Source: Phanerodontia chrysosporium
Lineage: Eukaryota > Basidiomycota > Agaricomycetes > Polyporales > Phanerochaetaceae
NCBI GenBank assembly: GCA_001910725.1
Contig: MJGA01000004.1
Span: 1,426,001 to 1,490,000 of the forward strand
Direction: 5' to 3'
DNA: 64,000 bases
Shown: piece after piece, positions 34,868-50,320 of the stretch
Layout: each line of letters begins with the position of its first letter
Numbering within the stretch: the stretch's first letter is position 1
Program-made: the position numbers and the translations under genes
The notes under the pieces: model-generated
What the model saw: only the letters and a program-made list of their open reading frames with translations
Databases searched by the model: none
Told to the model about the DNA's origin: nothing

Positions 34868-36318
34868 CGTAGGGACGGCTCGACGGGGCGGTCGAGTTAA
34901 ATGGCTGGTGAGTGGGGAGACAGGGTGTCTAAAGAGGAACAAAAGCGGTGTGGGAGAGCTCACGGGAGTAGTTGGTGCCAGGGTGTGTCAACCGACCTGC
35001 TATGTACACGGCGGCAATCAGACCACCTCTCAGCCAGATCGACCGAGTCCGCCTCCGCCCCCTCTTTCTCGACAAACCACCACCCAGCACGCAGCTCCAG
35101 CACAAGTTCCTGTTCTATGTCCGGACGTCTACAGGTGTACAGCATCCCCCGACGTGGCAGACGCCTCTCCCCGTCTGGTCTCCCCACCCCGTGCCACCAT
35201 TCCGGCGTCCGGGGCTCTCGCCCCCCTCCGCCTCTGTCCAGATGCTGCTGCAGTGCTACCGATCCAGACGCTGTGAACGCGCGCGACGGCGCGAACCATT
35301 GTGCCATCCCCCGCCGAGCATACGCCAGTTCAACGCCGATTGGACCCTGACCGCGAACCGCACAAACCCTATTCATCACCCAATCTGCGCTCAACCAGCG
35401 GTGCCCCTGCCCACAGCCGCCGACGGCCACGATGCTACTCGACGCCGACGTATTGCGGACCCTCACTCGCCGCCCTGCTGACCCGCCGAGCTGTGTTCCG
35501 TTCCGCGCGACGACCCCCGGACGGCACAGTCGTCCGCGCACCGCAGCTTGTCCGTGCTGTGCACCCCGACCTATTTCTGCCGGTTACACACCCCGGCAGA
35601 CATTCGCAGGCATCCTGCATCATGATACTGCCCGCACCTCTCTGGCGCCTGTGGATCCCGACATCCGACGTGCGCAGGCGACAAATATCCACCGCCCGCT
35701 AACGCTGTTTGCTCCGCGACGCGTCGGTCATCCCACAGCCCTCTCGGATCACGTCTCTCTCCCGTCGACGTTTCCAGCGCAGTGGAGGCTTATTGTGTGG
35801 GAACATGCCCTGTGTCGCTGTGCTTTCTCGCGAACGAGTCCATGAGAGTATTCCGCGACCTGCTTGGGTCGGTACACGCTTAAATATCAGGTAACCAATA
35901 GGGTTTCCCGTCGCGGGCTAGCATCATACATTGGACAGCTTAGCGAAGCGCAGAAGGTTCCCGAGTAGCAACAGCATTGTACGGCACGGTCGAATCAATC
36001 ACAGGCAGGCGAGGGCTACTCGCGTATCTATCAGACCCTGGGCAGCATGCACTTGATGTCTCACTGTTGTATGTAATCTTCACGGAACAGCGATGTGGGT
36101 AGTGGATCCATTGAGCATTCTGGTATGTAATGGAGCATAGCAGTATACGCGTGTTGTGTTGTAGAGCTACACATTAAAACATGGAAAGTAAGAACGACAT
36201 GGTGCAGACCGTGAAACCGACCAGCAACAGGGGACTGTCTAGAGATTCGTGAGTAAATGACGTCCTGCCCAGAGACATTAAAAAGATCGTAAGTTCATGA
36301 AGAGTCTAACTCGTATAA
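34868..36318. other. Long intergenic region, no gene supported
   Basis: 1.45 kb between GID4 and the MFS gene. The first kilobase is GC-rich with many overlapping open frames on both strands (for example plus 34972-35481 and minus 34960-35541), none with a domain or coherent protein character. It becomes more AT-rich after about 35880. It should contain the GID4 promoter and the MFS 3' flank; the rest is unexplained. Confidence 0.3.
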
Positions 36319-39090
36319 TCATTGTTTCTTAATCTCCGGCTCAGCGTGGATGGTGCCGGCATCGTCGCCCTCCGCCGTCGAGGGACGTGTCTTGCTAGTT
36401 GATCGGCGTGCTTCAGCCGCTTCATTGTCGCCAGGAGCAGGCGCGACGGCCAACTGAGACGCATCGGTGTCGACAATCTTTTCTGCCTTGCTCACTTCAC
36501 CTGCCTCGACGTCAGGCTGCTTTGGACGCTCGCTTTTGACGACTGGGCGCTTGAGAGTGTACGGCCGCAGGAAGAGGACTGTAGATCGCAGATGTCAACC
36601 ATCAAACCCCGAGCTCCTGAAGGCAGTAGATAGACGCACCCAATATCAAACCGACACCAAGGATGGGCGTGTTGATGAGCCAGACCTTGTTGATCGATGT
36701 AGTGTACGCATGCATGAGCGCCTGGCGGGTGCTTGCATCCTACAGATTGACGCAGGGTAAGCGACGAATTTGTATCCAAGACACAGCATACATACTGGGA
36801 TGTTTTTGATCTGACGCACGATCTGGTTGAGCGCCGCGGGTGATGTGTCGATATGGAGGTTCGGAATCTGCGAAACCTTGCGGCGGAGGAACTGAACCAG
36901 ATCCCGAAGGCGTCAGCGAATAGAGCTTCAGACGCTTGCGCGAGAACGCACTCCTGAAATGATGGCCTGCCCGATGGAGATGCCAACAGTACCACCCAGG
37001 GTCCTACAGACGGTGTCAGCGTCGTGTATATGAACCTACCTGATTAGGGCTCACCGAATGAAACCGAAGGTCGCCGTACTGGTAGCCATATCCTTCAAAG
37101 GCATAGCTGCTTGTAGACCAATCAACGGTGTCTGTAGAATTACAATTCAGGTAAGTCATAGTACATCAAGTGGGTCCACGGCACACGCACCTGGAAGAGG
37201 CACCCGATTCCAAGGGCGGCGACCAATAAGTACAACACCCTCTCAGCACTACATTATGCAGCGGTCGGCAACGGACATGACTCGTGTAGCGCAAATACTT
37301 ACTTGTTGGATTGGTCGTCCAATTGAATCATAAGACCGTAGCCCAGGACAATGATAGTCCACGAGAACCACATGACAGGTCGCCAGCGTCCAGTCTTAGT
37401 CACGACCTGACCGGACACGGCTGAGACGAAAGCCGCGCCAAGAGAGTACGGCAACATCCTACGGAGCATATATGAAGCCATCCATTGTGAAGTGGTGCGT
37501 CGATTGACTCACCTCACACCCGCCATTGTAGCGGATGCGCCGAGAACCTGGAAGTAGACGGGAAGGTAGTACGCGCCTGAGAGAACGTTAATCTAAGGGA
37601 AGAATGTAAGGAGAGGTGAGATCTCACCCCCAAAGAATGCCAGCGCATGCAGGAATACGGAAACCAGAATGAAGGCCGTGGTCCGCACCTGTAACGGGGG
37701 AATTAAGCCTTGTCGAGTTGACCGAAAGAAAATAGAACAGCTTACTTTGAAGAGACGCGGAGGCACAATGGGAGACCGGGAGGTGAAGATCTCGTTCACG
37801 GTGGCGGCTATCAGCAATACAATGCCGACGACAAGCGGAGCGATAGTTTGCGGGGTGGACCCTAGAAGGACACTGATCAGGACAGGTCGGACGTCTGTGA
37901 GAACAAGTTATTCTTACAGCTGGTCTCGCTGAAGTTGAAGCCGATCAAGATACAGACAACACCACCGACAATAAGGAAGAGACCGATGAAGTCGAATTCA
38001 GCGACGTGTTGGCGGAAAGTCTTGCCATGATGTGGGTTTAAGTTGAGGAAGAAGAATAGGATGGCGAAAGCGACACCGCCCGTGGGCAGGTTGATGAAGA
38101 AACACCACCTCCACGATACGTGATCAGTGAAAACCTATAAAGCTTAATCAGACGAGAACTCGATGAGTAGACGCATCTTGCTTACTCCACCCAAAAGAGG
38201 GCCAACAACGCTGACAAAACGTTAGGACCGTATCCAAACTATGCAAATTACGACATACCTAGCGATACCCCAGGTCGCTCCGATAAGTCCTCCGTATTTG
38301 CCTCGGCTAACAGTTAGGGTCAGCACTGCCGCACATTGCACCAACCTCGTGGAAACCTACTCTTGCAGCGATACAATGTCCGATATGGTAATTTGCACCA
38401 TCTGGATAATGCCTCCTCCACCGATACCTTGCACTGCGCGGCAGACCACGAGCCAGATCATGCTCTGGGCAGCACCGCACATGGCGGAACCAAACTGAAA
38501 GTAAGGTTTGTTATTACCGTACATGACGAACTGATGCATCCAAGCTTACCAGGAAGATACCGATGGATGCGAACAGGATAGGCTTACGACCTGGAAGACG
38601 GTATCAGAGTTCTTGTATAAGGTCAGCAAGCTGTGGGGGGTACCAAAAATGTCGGAGGCCTTGCCATAGAGAGGACCGAGTGAAGCTGCCGCCAATAAAT
38701 AGGCGCTGTACAGCAGGTCCGTCAGTGGGGACGAAGGGGGCATAATATACGCTTAGATGCCCACCTTCCAACCCATGAATATTCAGAGCCTCCACCGAGC
38801 TTAGCCACAATGGTGGGAAGTGCGGTGGCCACGATAGTCTAGACAGCAAGATTAGAACATGGACTGTATGCAAGCGAGGCAGGGTGGCGTACTTGATCCA
38901 GGGCGGCAAGGAAGGTGCAGGACATGAGGCCAAAGAACACGATACCGAGACGGTTGTGAGGCAGAACATGCTCCTCGTTCTGCTTCCAAGACTGTCCTGG
39001 CTCGTGTTGCTTCTGTGCAGCACCGTTTTGACTTGCAGGGGCCGGAGCAGGGGTGCCTGGGCTGCTTTGTGACTTCTCCTGGTCTGCCAT
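36319..39090 (-). CDS. MFS drug/toxin efflux transporter, DHA2 (14-TM) type
   Basis: Plasma-membrane proton antiporter of the major facilitator superfamily. The start at 39090 gives a hydrophilic Gln/Pro-rich leader, then TM1 (LGIVFFGLMSCTFLAALDQ) and, after an intron, TIVATALPTIVAKLGGGS and YLLAAASLGPLYGKASDIFG (motif A-like). Further blocks are CRAVQGIGGGGI (motif C region), GLIGATWGIASVVGPLLGG, the exon ending HVSWRWCFFINLPTGGVA, LFLIVGGVVCILIGFNF, and the C-terminal half with VFLHALAFFGG, YYLPVYFQVLGASA and FGFIRTLGGTVGISIGQA. About ten introns. After the last TM a basic/acidic cytoplasmic tail ends at 36319. The layout fits DHA2 proteins such as Azr1-like exporters; substrate unknown. 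No toxin or secondary-metabolite cluster is adjacent. Confidence 0.87.
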
Positions 39091-40177
39091 AGCTTTCTCT
39101 CGTCGGGGACGACCAAGTGCTTAGCAGAGGGCACTCTACGTGCAGGGGGACCGACGGTCAGCGAGGAGCACGAGATGGGAGCGAGGGAGAAAGGCTGGAG
39201 GGAATCCTCATCCTTATTGCGATTTGCAGACTGGACATTGCGAGAAACGATCAGGACGGGCCCTCCACCCGGCACGTCGGCGGCAGACGACGGCACGCTC
39301 AGGGTCACAAGCCATGCCGGGCTTCCGTCAGCATCCTCACGCTCCGCGGAGTTCGAATCTCCGGCGGGCCGAGTCGTGCCGAACAGCCGCCCTTGCGCCG
39401 GCGCTGCATCCGGCGTCGCTCTGACGCGGTTCAAAGTTCAAACGTTCTAGGTGCTCGCTTGCCACTGCGGCCCACGACGTCCACCGTCGCGGCTCCAAGC
39501 GTTCCGGATGGACACTCGTTGTAGGCGCACTCCTCCATCTCACTGGCCGCGCGATGGTGGGAAGCCGTCGACTGCCGCGGCCTACGCCAGTGCGGCCTTA
39601 CCCTAGGCGTCCGGCATCTTGGCCGGCGGTCGCTCATTGTGCAGCCGTGCGGCGCATGGCAAGGGAACGTAGATCACCCAACAGAGGACCGTTCGCGTAC
39701 AACATGCCCACAAAGCTTACTCATCGCCTGAAGAGTCGGTCAAGTTGTCCGCGAGTGCGGTGACACGATCATGTCAGTCGGTGACTTGTTCACCGATGAC
39801 GTGTTCGTAGCATAAACCGAGATGTGGGAGGTCAACTATATGAATGCGCCTTGTGTCGGCTTGATCCAGCATCTTCGAGGTCATGGTAGTCATTGCGAAA
39901 TTCCAGTATGCACCGTTCTTCAACTCTGCTTATGAATATCGATGCTCTGAGCTCGAGGCACTAGTAGTACCAGCCTTCCAATACCACAATACACCGTGGA
40001 CGTTAGGCACTAGCAAGGACGCACTATCGCAGCGCAAGACGAACCTATCTGTGGTAGTACCACTACTCTTAGTCCCAGATCAGTCTCCACCGCGACCCCT
40101 GAGTACTGAGTCTTGACCCCATGGATTCAAGACCCAGGACGCGTCGCGGGCGCGCGCTACTTTGCGCGCGTCGTTGA

Positions 40178-40188
40178 CCAATCACGTG
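40178..40188 (+). promoter_or_regulatory. Joined CCAAT box and CACGTG E-box in the Ran promoter
   Basis: CCAAT (40178-40182) abuts CACGTG (40183-40188), 126 bases upstream of the Ran ATG. In fungi CCAAT binds the HAP/CBC complex and CACGTG binds bHLH factors such as Cbf1. The sites are seen; binding is inferred from position and sequence only. Confidence 0.4.
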
Positions 40189-40254
40189 CTGCTTACATAA
40201 TGAACAGACTTTCAAAGTTGTGGCCGTAAATCCAGCCTTGTCTGCAACTTTCAT

Positions 40255-40303
40255 CTTGCTCTCCACTACCCTCCTTTCCTCTCTCTTCAGTCTCTCGTCA
40301 CCT
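40255..40303 (+). promoter_or_regulatory. CT-rich tract before the Ran start
   Basis: Almost pure pyrimidine run just before the ATG at 40315. Such tracts are typical near transcription starts of highly expressed filamentous-fungal genes. Promoter or 5' UTR role is inferred. Confidence 0.4.
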
Positions 40304-40314
40304 CTAGAACTACA

Positions 40315-41429
40315 ATGGCTGAGCAGGCTACTATCCCCACTTTCAAGCTCGTGCTCGGTACGTCGACCCAAGCCCTTGTTATTGGCCCATACTGATGCCT
40401 GTGCCTCTCGTGCGTTTTTCACTCATCGATGCTCTCTACACTGCAAACTCGCGCGTTTCTCGCGACTCTCATGCCTGTCGATGCTGGTTGCGCCGCGATA
40501 TGGTCTTTGTAATGGATAACAGTCGGTGACGGTGGCACTGGTAAAACAACCTTCGTCAAGGTGCGTTGGGTCGTTCGAGTAATGATCTTGGGAGATCGCG
40601 TGCTGATTGTTGTCCTCCTGTAGCGCCACTTGACTGGTGAATTCGAAAAGAAGTACATCGGTGTGTTCCTCTCCCCACGGCCCTGTGGCGCGTCTATTGA
40701 CGTCGTGTGGCTGTCCAGCCACCCTTGGTGTCGAGGTCCACCCCCTTTCCTTCTCCACCAACTTCGGTACCATCTGCTTCAACGTGTGGGATACCGCAGG
40801 ACAGGAGAAGTTCGGTGGTCTCCGTGATGGCTACTACATCCAGGGCCAGTGCGGTATCATCATGTTCGATGTCACCTCCCGTATCACCTACAAGAATGTC
40901 CCCAACTGGCACCGTGATCTTGAGCGTGTCTGCGAGAACATCCCTATCGTTCTGTGCGGCAACAAGGTTGACGTCAAGGTAAGCGAGTGGTTACATAAAA
41001 GTGGCGGTACTGCGTGCTCAGCGCATTTTTCCTCCACTTTTACAGGAGCGCAAGGTCAAGACCTCCCATGTGACTTTCCACCGAAAGAAGAACATCCAGT
41101 ACTTCGAGATTTCGGCGAAGTCGAACTACAACTTCGAGAAGCCGTTCTTGTGGCTCGCTCGCAAGCTCGTCGGGTACGTTACATATCGGGGAATCGATTG
41201 ATCTTCGCAAGTGGCTCATTGCTGTTTGCAGCAACCCTGGCCTCGAGTTCGTCGCTGCGCCAGCACTCAAGCCCGCTGAGGTTGAGGTCGACCCACAATT
41301 GATGGAGCAGTACCAGAGGGAATTGGCGCAGGTGTGTAGAACCAGCAGTTGACGCGTTTGGGCTACCTCTAACAGAGATATTTCTAGGCCGAGGCTGTCC
41401 CTCTCCCCGAGGAGGACGACGACCTCTAA
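40315..41429 (+). CDS. GSP1: Ran/GSP1 GTP-binding nuclear transport protein
   Basis: Small GTPase that gives direction to nuclear import and export and acts in spindle assembly. The ATG at 40315 starts [14 protein letters not shown]; intron 40359-40522 leads to [12 protein letters not shown] (P-loop), another to [12 protein letters not shown], another (about 40662-40719) to [12 protein letters not shown]. Then [20 protein letters not shown] (switch II), the NKVD guanine motif, and, after an intron, [20 protein letters not shown] with the SAK motif. The last exons give [15 protein letters not shown] and the acidic C-terminal tail EEDDDL, which Ran proteins need for RanBP1 binding. Stop at 41427-41429. 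Length about 214 residues as expected. All exons are in phase. Confidence 0.97.
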
Positions 41430-41846
41430 GTTTGCATGCTTTTCACGAACTCTTTCCTGCACTGTCGCTCGCCCGCACCTGTTTGTCGCTACATTCCTCT
41501 GTGATCATATTGTTACAATATAACCACTGCGCATCCGCTGGACTCATGGACCTGCAAATATGCTGGAAATGGAGCTGCTTGGATTCTACGCGCGCAGTTT
41601 CCGGTAGGCAGTTTTACCAGATCTTGTCGTAGCCCTCGAAAAGTTTTCGAGCGTATCGTCAGCTAGATCTGGGAACGGCTGTGATGATGCAGCCTGGCGG
41701 AAACCACGTGGCCATGAGCGCCCGCGTCCGCCTCCTCATTCTGCGGCGAGGCTGTTCCCCGCAGTAACCAGGGCGCTGGACGCTACCACCACCTCGTGTA
41801 AACAACTTCGCCGATTCATCCTTCTCTCGCCTCTTGTCCGTCCAAC
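41430..41846. other. Intergenic between Ran and the LEA2-type gene
   Basis: 417 bases: Ran 3' UTR first, then the promoter of the next plus-strand gene, with a CACGTG at 41705-41710. No gene seen. Confidence 0.3.
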
Positions 41847-43124
41847 ATGTCTTACGATCAGTACCGAGGACGCAACGACACCTATCCGCCGCAGCAGTCT
41901 TACTATGCGGATCAGTCGGACGGAGCATTTAATCCGTACGAAAACACCGCACCTCACCGAACCTACGAGCCAGGAGGCTTCCAGGATGCCGAGTACAGAG
42001 ACGAGCCCGCTGTACCAGCCCCGCCTCCTAAGGAGAAGGAGACAAGTGCCTATGCGACAGCAAGAGAGTATCCTGCAAGGTACGTCATTGTGGCCACGAA
42101 GCTCCCGAGACCGCTAACCTTTCCTGTCTAGACGATCCTCGCAGGCAATGAAGCGATGGAGGTACGAACACCAAGGAAACCTATGGACTGCCGGCGGTGG
42201 AATTCGGTGCTGCGGACGCTTCTTCTGCTGCACACTCTTCATCTTCCTTTTCCTGTTGATCAGCATTGTTCTGTCCTTGCTCCTGGTATGCCACTAGCCT
42301 TGCTTCTAGATAACTCGCTGACTGTCATTCAGTGGATTGAACCACCGAACGTTGAGATCGGAAGCGTTACCCCTGTAACGAATGGAAGTGCCGTGCGTAT
42401 CGCTTTATTGTTCCCCAATCCCCACTGTCCAACTCGTGTGATTTCAGTTCCAGCTTCAAAAGGACGGTGTGGCCATAAACCTGCAGGTTCCTATCTCGTG
42501 AGTCTTACACCTTTAGATTGTAGCTCTGTTCTCAACGACGGATACAGCGTGAACAACCCCAACTACTTCTCTGTCAAATTCGATAGCATTGATGCGAAGG
42601 CGAGCGCACAATTTGTCATGCATAGCCTATATGCTGATCTGTATGCAGATATTCTACCCCATCAATAACACCGATGTGGGAGGTGGCACCTTGCATGGCC
42701 TAGATATTAAGAGCAAAGCGCAGACAAACTTCACGCTTCCCTTCATGCTGAACTATACGTTCCCCATCGACCCACAATACGCAATCCTCGAAGATATCGC
42801 GACCAAGTGCGGTTTCCTGGGTTCAGCAGGGCAGCAGCTGAAGGTCAATTACGAGATTCACGTAAGTGTTGCACACCGCACTGCATGACTGTCAGCGCTG
42901 AGGAGCACGACATAGCTCGACTTCAAAGTACTGTTTATCCCAATCAAACCCACAATCAAGAACTCTGCAAGCTTCGCTTGCCCTATCACCTCCGATGATA
43001 TTGCTGTGAGTACTCGTAGCCGTCGTCAATCTGTAAGATGCTGACGCCATTGCCACAGCAATTGCTAAAGGCGGCGGGTCTCAATCTCCCAGACCTGTCA
43101 ACGCTCTTGAGATCGTTGTTTTAG
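41847..43124 (+). CDS. Single-pass membrane protein with LEA2-like domain
   Basis: The start at 41847 gives a Tyr/Pro/Gln-rich cytosolic N-terminus (MSYDQYRGRNDTYPPQQ). After an intron comes a basic stretch (AMKRWRYEHQGN), a cysteine-rich juxtamembrane motif (CCGRFFCC, a likely palmitoylation site) and one strongly hydrophobic segment (TLFIFLFLLISIVLSLLL). The remainder is a beta-rich lumenal or vacuolar domain: WIEPPNVEIGSV, AINLQVPISVNNPNYFSVKF, NTDVGGGTLHGLDIKSKAQ, NFTLPFMLNYTF and VNYEIHLDFKVLFIPIKPTI. Its alternating strands and Asn-Pro-Asn motif resemble the LEA2 (WHy) fold seen in fungal vacuolar/ER proteins such as Tag1. Stop at 43122-43124. About six introns. Function is not known to me; the domain call is by sequence feel. 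Confidence 0.68.
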
Positions 43125-43255
43125 ATAGATCGCCACTTGCTGTCATGGTCTCTTCTTGTTCACGGACTTCGTATGCTCTCGGACTCTAGTAGCAAGCAAT
43201 AGCGCGGACATTCAGTGTAGTCAATGGATCACGTTACACCCCTCCGTTATAGGCT

Positions 43256-45337
43256 TCAGACATTGCGAGGCGGGAGCTTAGGAGGTATGTTCAACTCGTC
43301 TTCTTGGCCAGCCTCGATGATCTTCTCGGCCTCGCCTTGGCTCATATCGATTTCTGCTGCGATCTCCCGTGCGCTGCTCTCCAGCTGGAGCCTGACCTCC
43401 GAATCAACGACGCCCGGCGCGTTGCATCGCTGCAAGCATCGCCCGACCATGCCCCGCCACTTCAAATGGCCTCCCACGTCCTCCGTAAAGTCGACATTCT
43501 CGACGCCCTGCACCAAAACCGGCTGCAGTCCGGCCATGCCCCAGCTCATGTGAGACACCCGGGCGAGGACCGCCAGGACGTAGTCCTGCGTCGCGTATCC
43601 GTTCACCAGACGCCCCGAGACGACGCGCCTCGCTGCGGCCCAGGCGCCCTCGTCCACGGGGACGGGCGCGCCGAAGAGGTAGACGTCCTGCACGAGCCCG
43701 GCAGCCTGTGTCTCGGACGGCAGGAGACTCGCGAGGTGCTGGAGGGCCTCGAAGATGACGAGCGACCCGAGCGAGTAGCCCACGAGCGTGACCGGGCGGC
43801 TGCCCAACACGCGCTGGGCGAGCAGTGTCCCGAGCACGCGCCCCGCCTTTGCCGCGAGCGACTTGGCGGACATCCAGGGGTTGTCTGCGGGTGGCGCGCG
43901 TCATAGATTGTCAGACGTAGCGCAGGTAAAATGCAGGAGATGGCGCACCGATGACGCGCAGGATCTTGAGCCACATCGAGGGCGCGAGCGCGGCGAACAG
44001 TGCGGCAAAGACGGTGCGTTTGAGGATCTGCGCCTGGACGAGACGCATAGCCTCCGTCTTGACCAGCGCCGACAGCGCGGAAGACAGCTGCATGAGCGCC
44101 TCGACCTCCTGCAACCGGACACCTCGTCAGCGCACGGGCACAGCAACGATGCATTAGGCCACACGCACCCACTGCAGCGCAAACGTGTCGTCACCGCCGA
44201 GGACCGTCCACGGCGCGGTGACGTCCGCGGGCGCGTCGAGCCAGCCGCTCACGCACAGCCGTGCGGCGAGGGTCTCGCGGGGCGGCGCGACGGGGACGAT
44301 TGCGAGGTCGTGCACCTCGCGCGTGAAACGGCCGACCATCTCCGCGGACCGCTTCGAGCCGTACGCGCCAAAGAGCGCACCGCAGACGACGGACGAGCCT
44401 GCGAGCCCGCTCGCGAGCAGGCCCGCGGCGGTGCCCCCGACGCCGAGCCACCCGAGCACGGTGCTGACGCCGGCGCCGACAAGCGGCGCGGCGAGTCCGC
44501 CCGTGATGCCGATGAGGACACCGCCCCCCACGGCTGCGACGCCCATGCCGACTCTGCGGAGCGTCCGGTTGCGCGCGGCGTGCTGCTCCTTGGCGTCCTG
44601 CGTCTTGCTCTTGCGCTCCGCCTCCTTCACCGCGCGCTCCGGGTCCTTGAGCGTTGCCGCCACAGCATCTTCGTCGACGTGCACAAAATAGGAGACGAAG
44701 GTCCGAGTGTGGGCGTGATACGACTTCGTTGTGGTCAAATGGAGAAAGAGCACGGTTTGTAACACCTGGTTGACGTGCGCTTCGTCCGGGAGCGATGGTA
44801 GTCCGATGGTGGACGTATCAGCCAGAGCATCCACCGTTGGACACTTTCCTAGGCGTATCTCCAGGGTCAGAATCTGTGACAGAGTGTCCGAGGACCCGCT
44901 GCGACTCACCTCCGTCCGGTTCCTGGCACGCGATCCATGTGTGACCGAGTATTTCTTGCGCCCATCTGTTCAGTTCTGCCACATGTGCCTCCCTGATGGA
45001 TTGCATGGCGACTTCATCTCTGCCTGAGAGAGCATATTCATTCATGGCATAGATCTCGGCTGTGTTCCTGTGCGAGGCGAGTCTCCGGAAGACATGCTCG
45101 AATATCGCCCGCAGCTCAGGAGCGCGGAGGTCTGTCGGTGGTGTGATCTTTGTCAGGTCACCATGTTTCTTCACCATGGTGTGATGATGATTGTGTAGGT
45201 TAGCCCATGGACAGGGTCGTCAAGACGTACCGTGCCAGAGGCTGTAGCAGGCTGTAGCCCGCAGCGGTGCGCGACCATTGCTGTGATGCGGAACGTGGAG
45301 CTTCCTCGGCGGCTTCGGCATCCGATGCCGGCGTCAT
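43256..45337 (-). CDS. DUF726 (TMCO4-like) alpha/beta-hydrolase membrane protein
   Basis: Conserved eukaryotic membrane protein with a serine-hydrolase fold. The start at 45337 gives MTPASDAEAAEEAPRSASQQ; an intron then leads to LTKITPPTDLRAPELRAIFE. The middle holds a long basic helix (DPERAVKEAERKSKTQDAKE) and a glycine-rich hydrophobic segment with two probable membrane passes (GMGVAAVGGGVLIGITGGLA, then GVGGTAAGLLASGLAG). The hydrolase part has VTLVGYSLGSLVIFEAL, whose GYSLG is the nucleophile elbow with the candidate catalytic Ser, then YLFGAPVPVDEGAW and VNGYATQDYVLAVLAR. The tail ends PPKLPPRNV at 43256. These are the DUF726 blocks. Substrate is unknown; TMCO4-like proteins are presumed lipases. 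The 43600-44650 part is distinctly GC-rich. Convergent with the LEA2 gene. Confidence 0.85.
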
Positions 45338-45902
45338 GATACTCGGGTTAGGGTTACATGTAGCGGAATTTGCAGTGGTGTTACTGAACAATCTCTGCAA
45401 GGATCTCAGGCTCCTCGAAGATTGGGAATATTCGTCATGACGACGGGTAGTGCTACTATTTGTGAAGGATAATGATCCAAGCAGTGTCAAGTTAGCACTA
45501 GACTGAGCGCAAGTATTCTATGATCAGAGCTCCGCAAATCTCGTTGAGATTACATATGGAGGTCTGGGTGATAGTTTGAAGAACAGCAAGCTTAGAAGCA
45601 GCAGTCTAGGATGCCGTCGAGAGGGAAAGCGTCAGGCGCCTGACGCCACAAAGGAAAAGGACCCGGAGGATGCCGCGGGCTTGCGTGGTGTTTCCCGGAG
45701 CGTCGTGGCACGTGAGTGGTCTGCACTCTTACCCTGCAACTTTTCGACGACCTCCATCCTCCTCTCCTCGTCCTCCTACTCCTGGCCTCATCGTCGCCAG
45801 CGTTGCAGCTGCGGCTGGCCATCCTTTCAGGATGAGTTCCCTTGTTGTGAGTTCCGTCCGCACAGCCCAAACCGAACCCCGCTCATCATCTCGCGTTCGC
45901 AG
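45338..45902. promoter_or_regulatory. Divergent promoter region of the DUF726 gene and YME1
   Basis: 565 bases between divergent starts, with a CACGTG at 45709-45714 and a strong CT-rich stretch around 45735-45800 upstream of YME1. No gene is supportable. Confidence 0.35.
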
Positions 45903-49172
<3,270 letters not shown>

Positions 49173-50320
49173 CAGTCTTAGCACACGGGTGGTCTAGATG
49201 CACCTCATCCGACTTTGTTCACACCTTGTACTTTGCACATCGGCTTCATATATGACTCATAATCTAATACTCGCCCGACTCACCTGCCGTATTACATGAG
49301 CATGCCACGCCCAGCCCGTCGATGCCGTATTTGGTCAATGTGGGTGTGCGCCGCACCGATCTGCCACGAGCGTGCGCGGCGGCGGGAGTTCACGGATGCA
49401 TGCACATATGCCTGGGTGGCAGCCTCGCGCAGAACTGAGGCCAGTCGGCTTGTTGCCTGCGGGAGGGCCATGCTGTCTCTTATGGCACGGGCGACCCGCA
49501 AGCGCGCGCAAGCTTACTGTGCAGTTGCCGTGATCAGAGCGCGGCAGGGGGCCCGTGCTCGACCCCTCGCTTGTGTAGCGTCATGCTGAGCTGAGCTGAG
49601 GAGGCACGCCGAGCGCAAACGGACCAGGACCTTCGGAGGGCACGTTCCGACGACATCCTGCGTCCGACGACGGGCGAGAGGCTGGCGATTGGAAAGCAAA
49701 TTGCGGAAGGAAAATGCGCGCAGCGGCCGAGATCTGGTAGTCTCCCAGCAGCGATCTCGACACAAAAAAACTGCCCACGCCGGAGTAGTATTAGAAAATG
49801 TCACGGTGGCCTCGACAGCCTAGAAGGAGCCGCAGTGCCCTGGGAAGGCATACACCACGGCCGTGGAACGCTTCTAGCACGATCTCGCAGGCACGGGGTA
49901 GGAAAGCAAGCATATGGCTGGAGAGCCATACCGTATGCCTTCTGAGACTAACCATGGGATCCTGATATGTCGAGCGCGGAGCAGAGAGGGCGTGTCGGGT
50001 AAATGACGAGAGGGCATTTAGTTATTGCTCCTTAGGGGGGAAAAGATGCATTCTCACCGAGTGAAATTGCTTCTTCCCCAAGATGCACATGCCTCCACTG
50101 CGCTGTTCCACATCGCCGTGACTGCCTATACGGCGCTGCGATACCGCCGACCGAGCGGTTAACCGGAAGATCCTTGCTGTAAGAGAATCGAGGGCAGACG
50201 TCGGCTCCTCATGAATGGCAGAGCCAAGCGAAATGCAGGGAGGAATGCATGGTCGTTGTTAACGTAGCGGCTGAGGCACGAAGAAGCATCATAGCCAAGG
50301 GCTAAGGAGCGGTTAGTCGA
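49173..50320. other. Gene-poor stretch downstream of YME1
   Basis: About 1.15 kb with no recognisable gene. The first 130 bases are AT-rich and fit the YME1 3' UTR. The rest is GC-rich single-copy-looking DNA; a plus-strand 97-codon frame at 49296-49589 has no protein-like features. No transposon ends, tRNA or repeats were seen. Confidence 0.3.

Larger units (their letters stand above)
39091..40314. other. Divergent intergenic region of the MFS transporter and Ran
   Basis: 1.22 kb between divergent starts. The MFS-proximal half (39100-39660) is GC-rich with small meaningless frames. The Ran-proximal part holds an ACGCGT (40139-40144), a GC-rich inverted repeat (40149-40171), a joined CCAAT-CACGTG (40178-40188) and a CT-rich tract (about 40255-40303). 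No gene is supportable. Confidence 0.35.

Noticed and set aside
34960..35541. 193-codon minus-strand frame and overlapping plus-strand frames in the GID4/MFS gap
   Set aside because: All frames are open because the region is GC-rich; translations are low-complexity Arg/Pro/Ser without domain or splice logic.
36319..39090. MFS transporter as part of a toxin export cluster
   Set aside because: Neighbours are GID4 and Ran, both housekeeping genes; no biosynthetic gene is adjacent.
43788..44762. 324-codon plus-strand frame opposite the DUF726 gene
   Set aside because: Shadow of a GC-rich coding strand; very Arg/His/Glu-rich and without domain.
50120..50200. Possible tRNA: CCGAGCGGTTAA resembles a Leu/Ser tRNA D-arm
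   Set aside because: No matching acceptor stem, anticodon arm or GGTTCRA T-loop follows at the right spacing.
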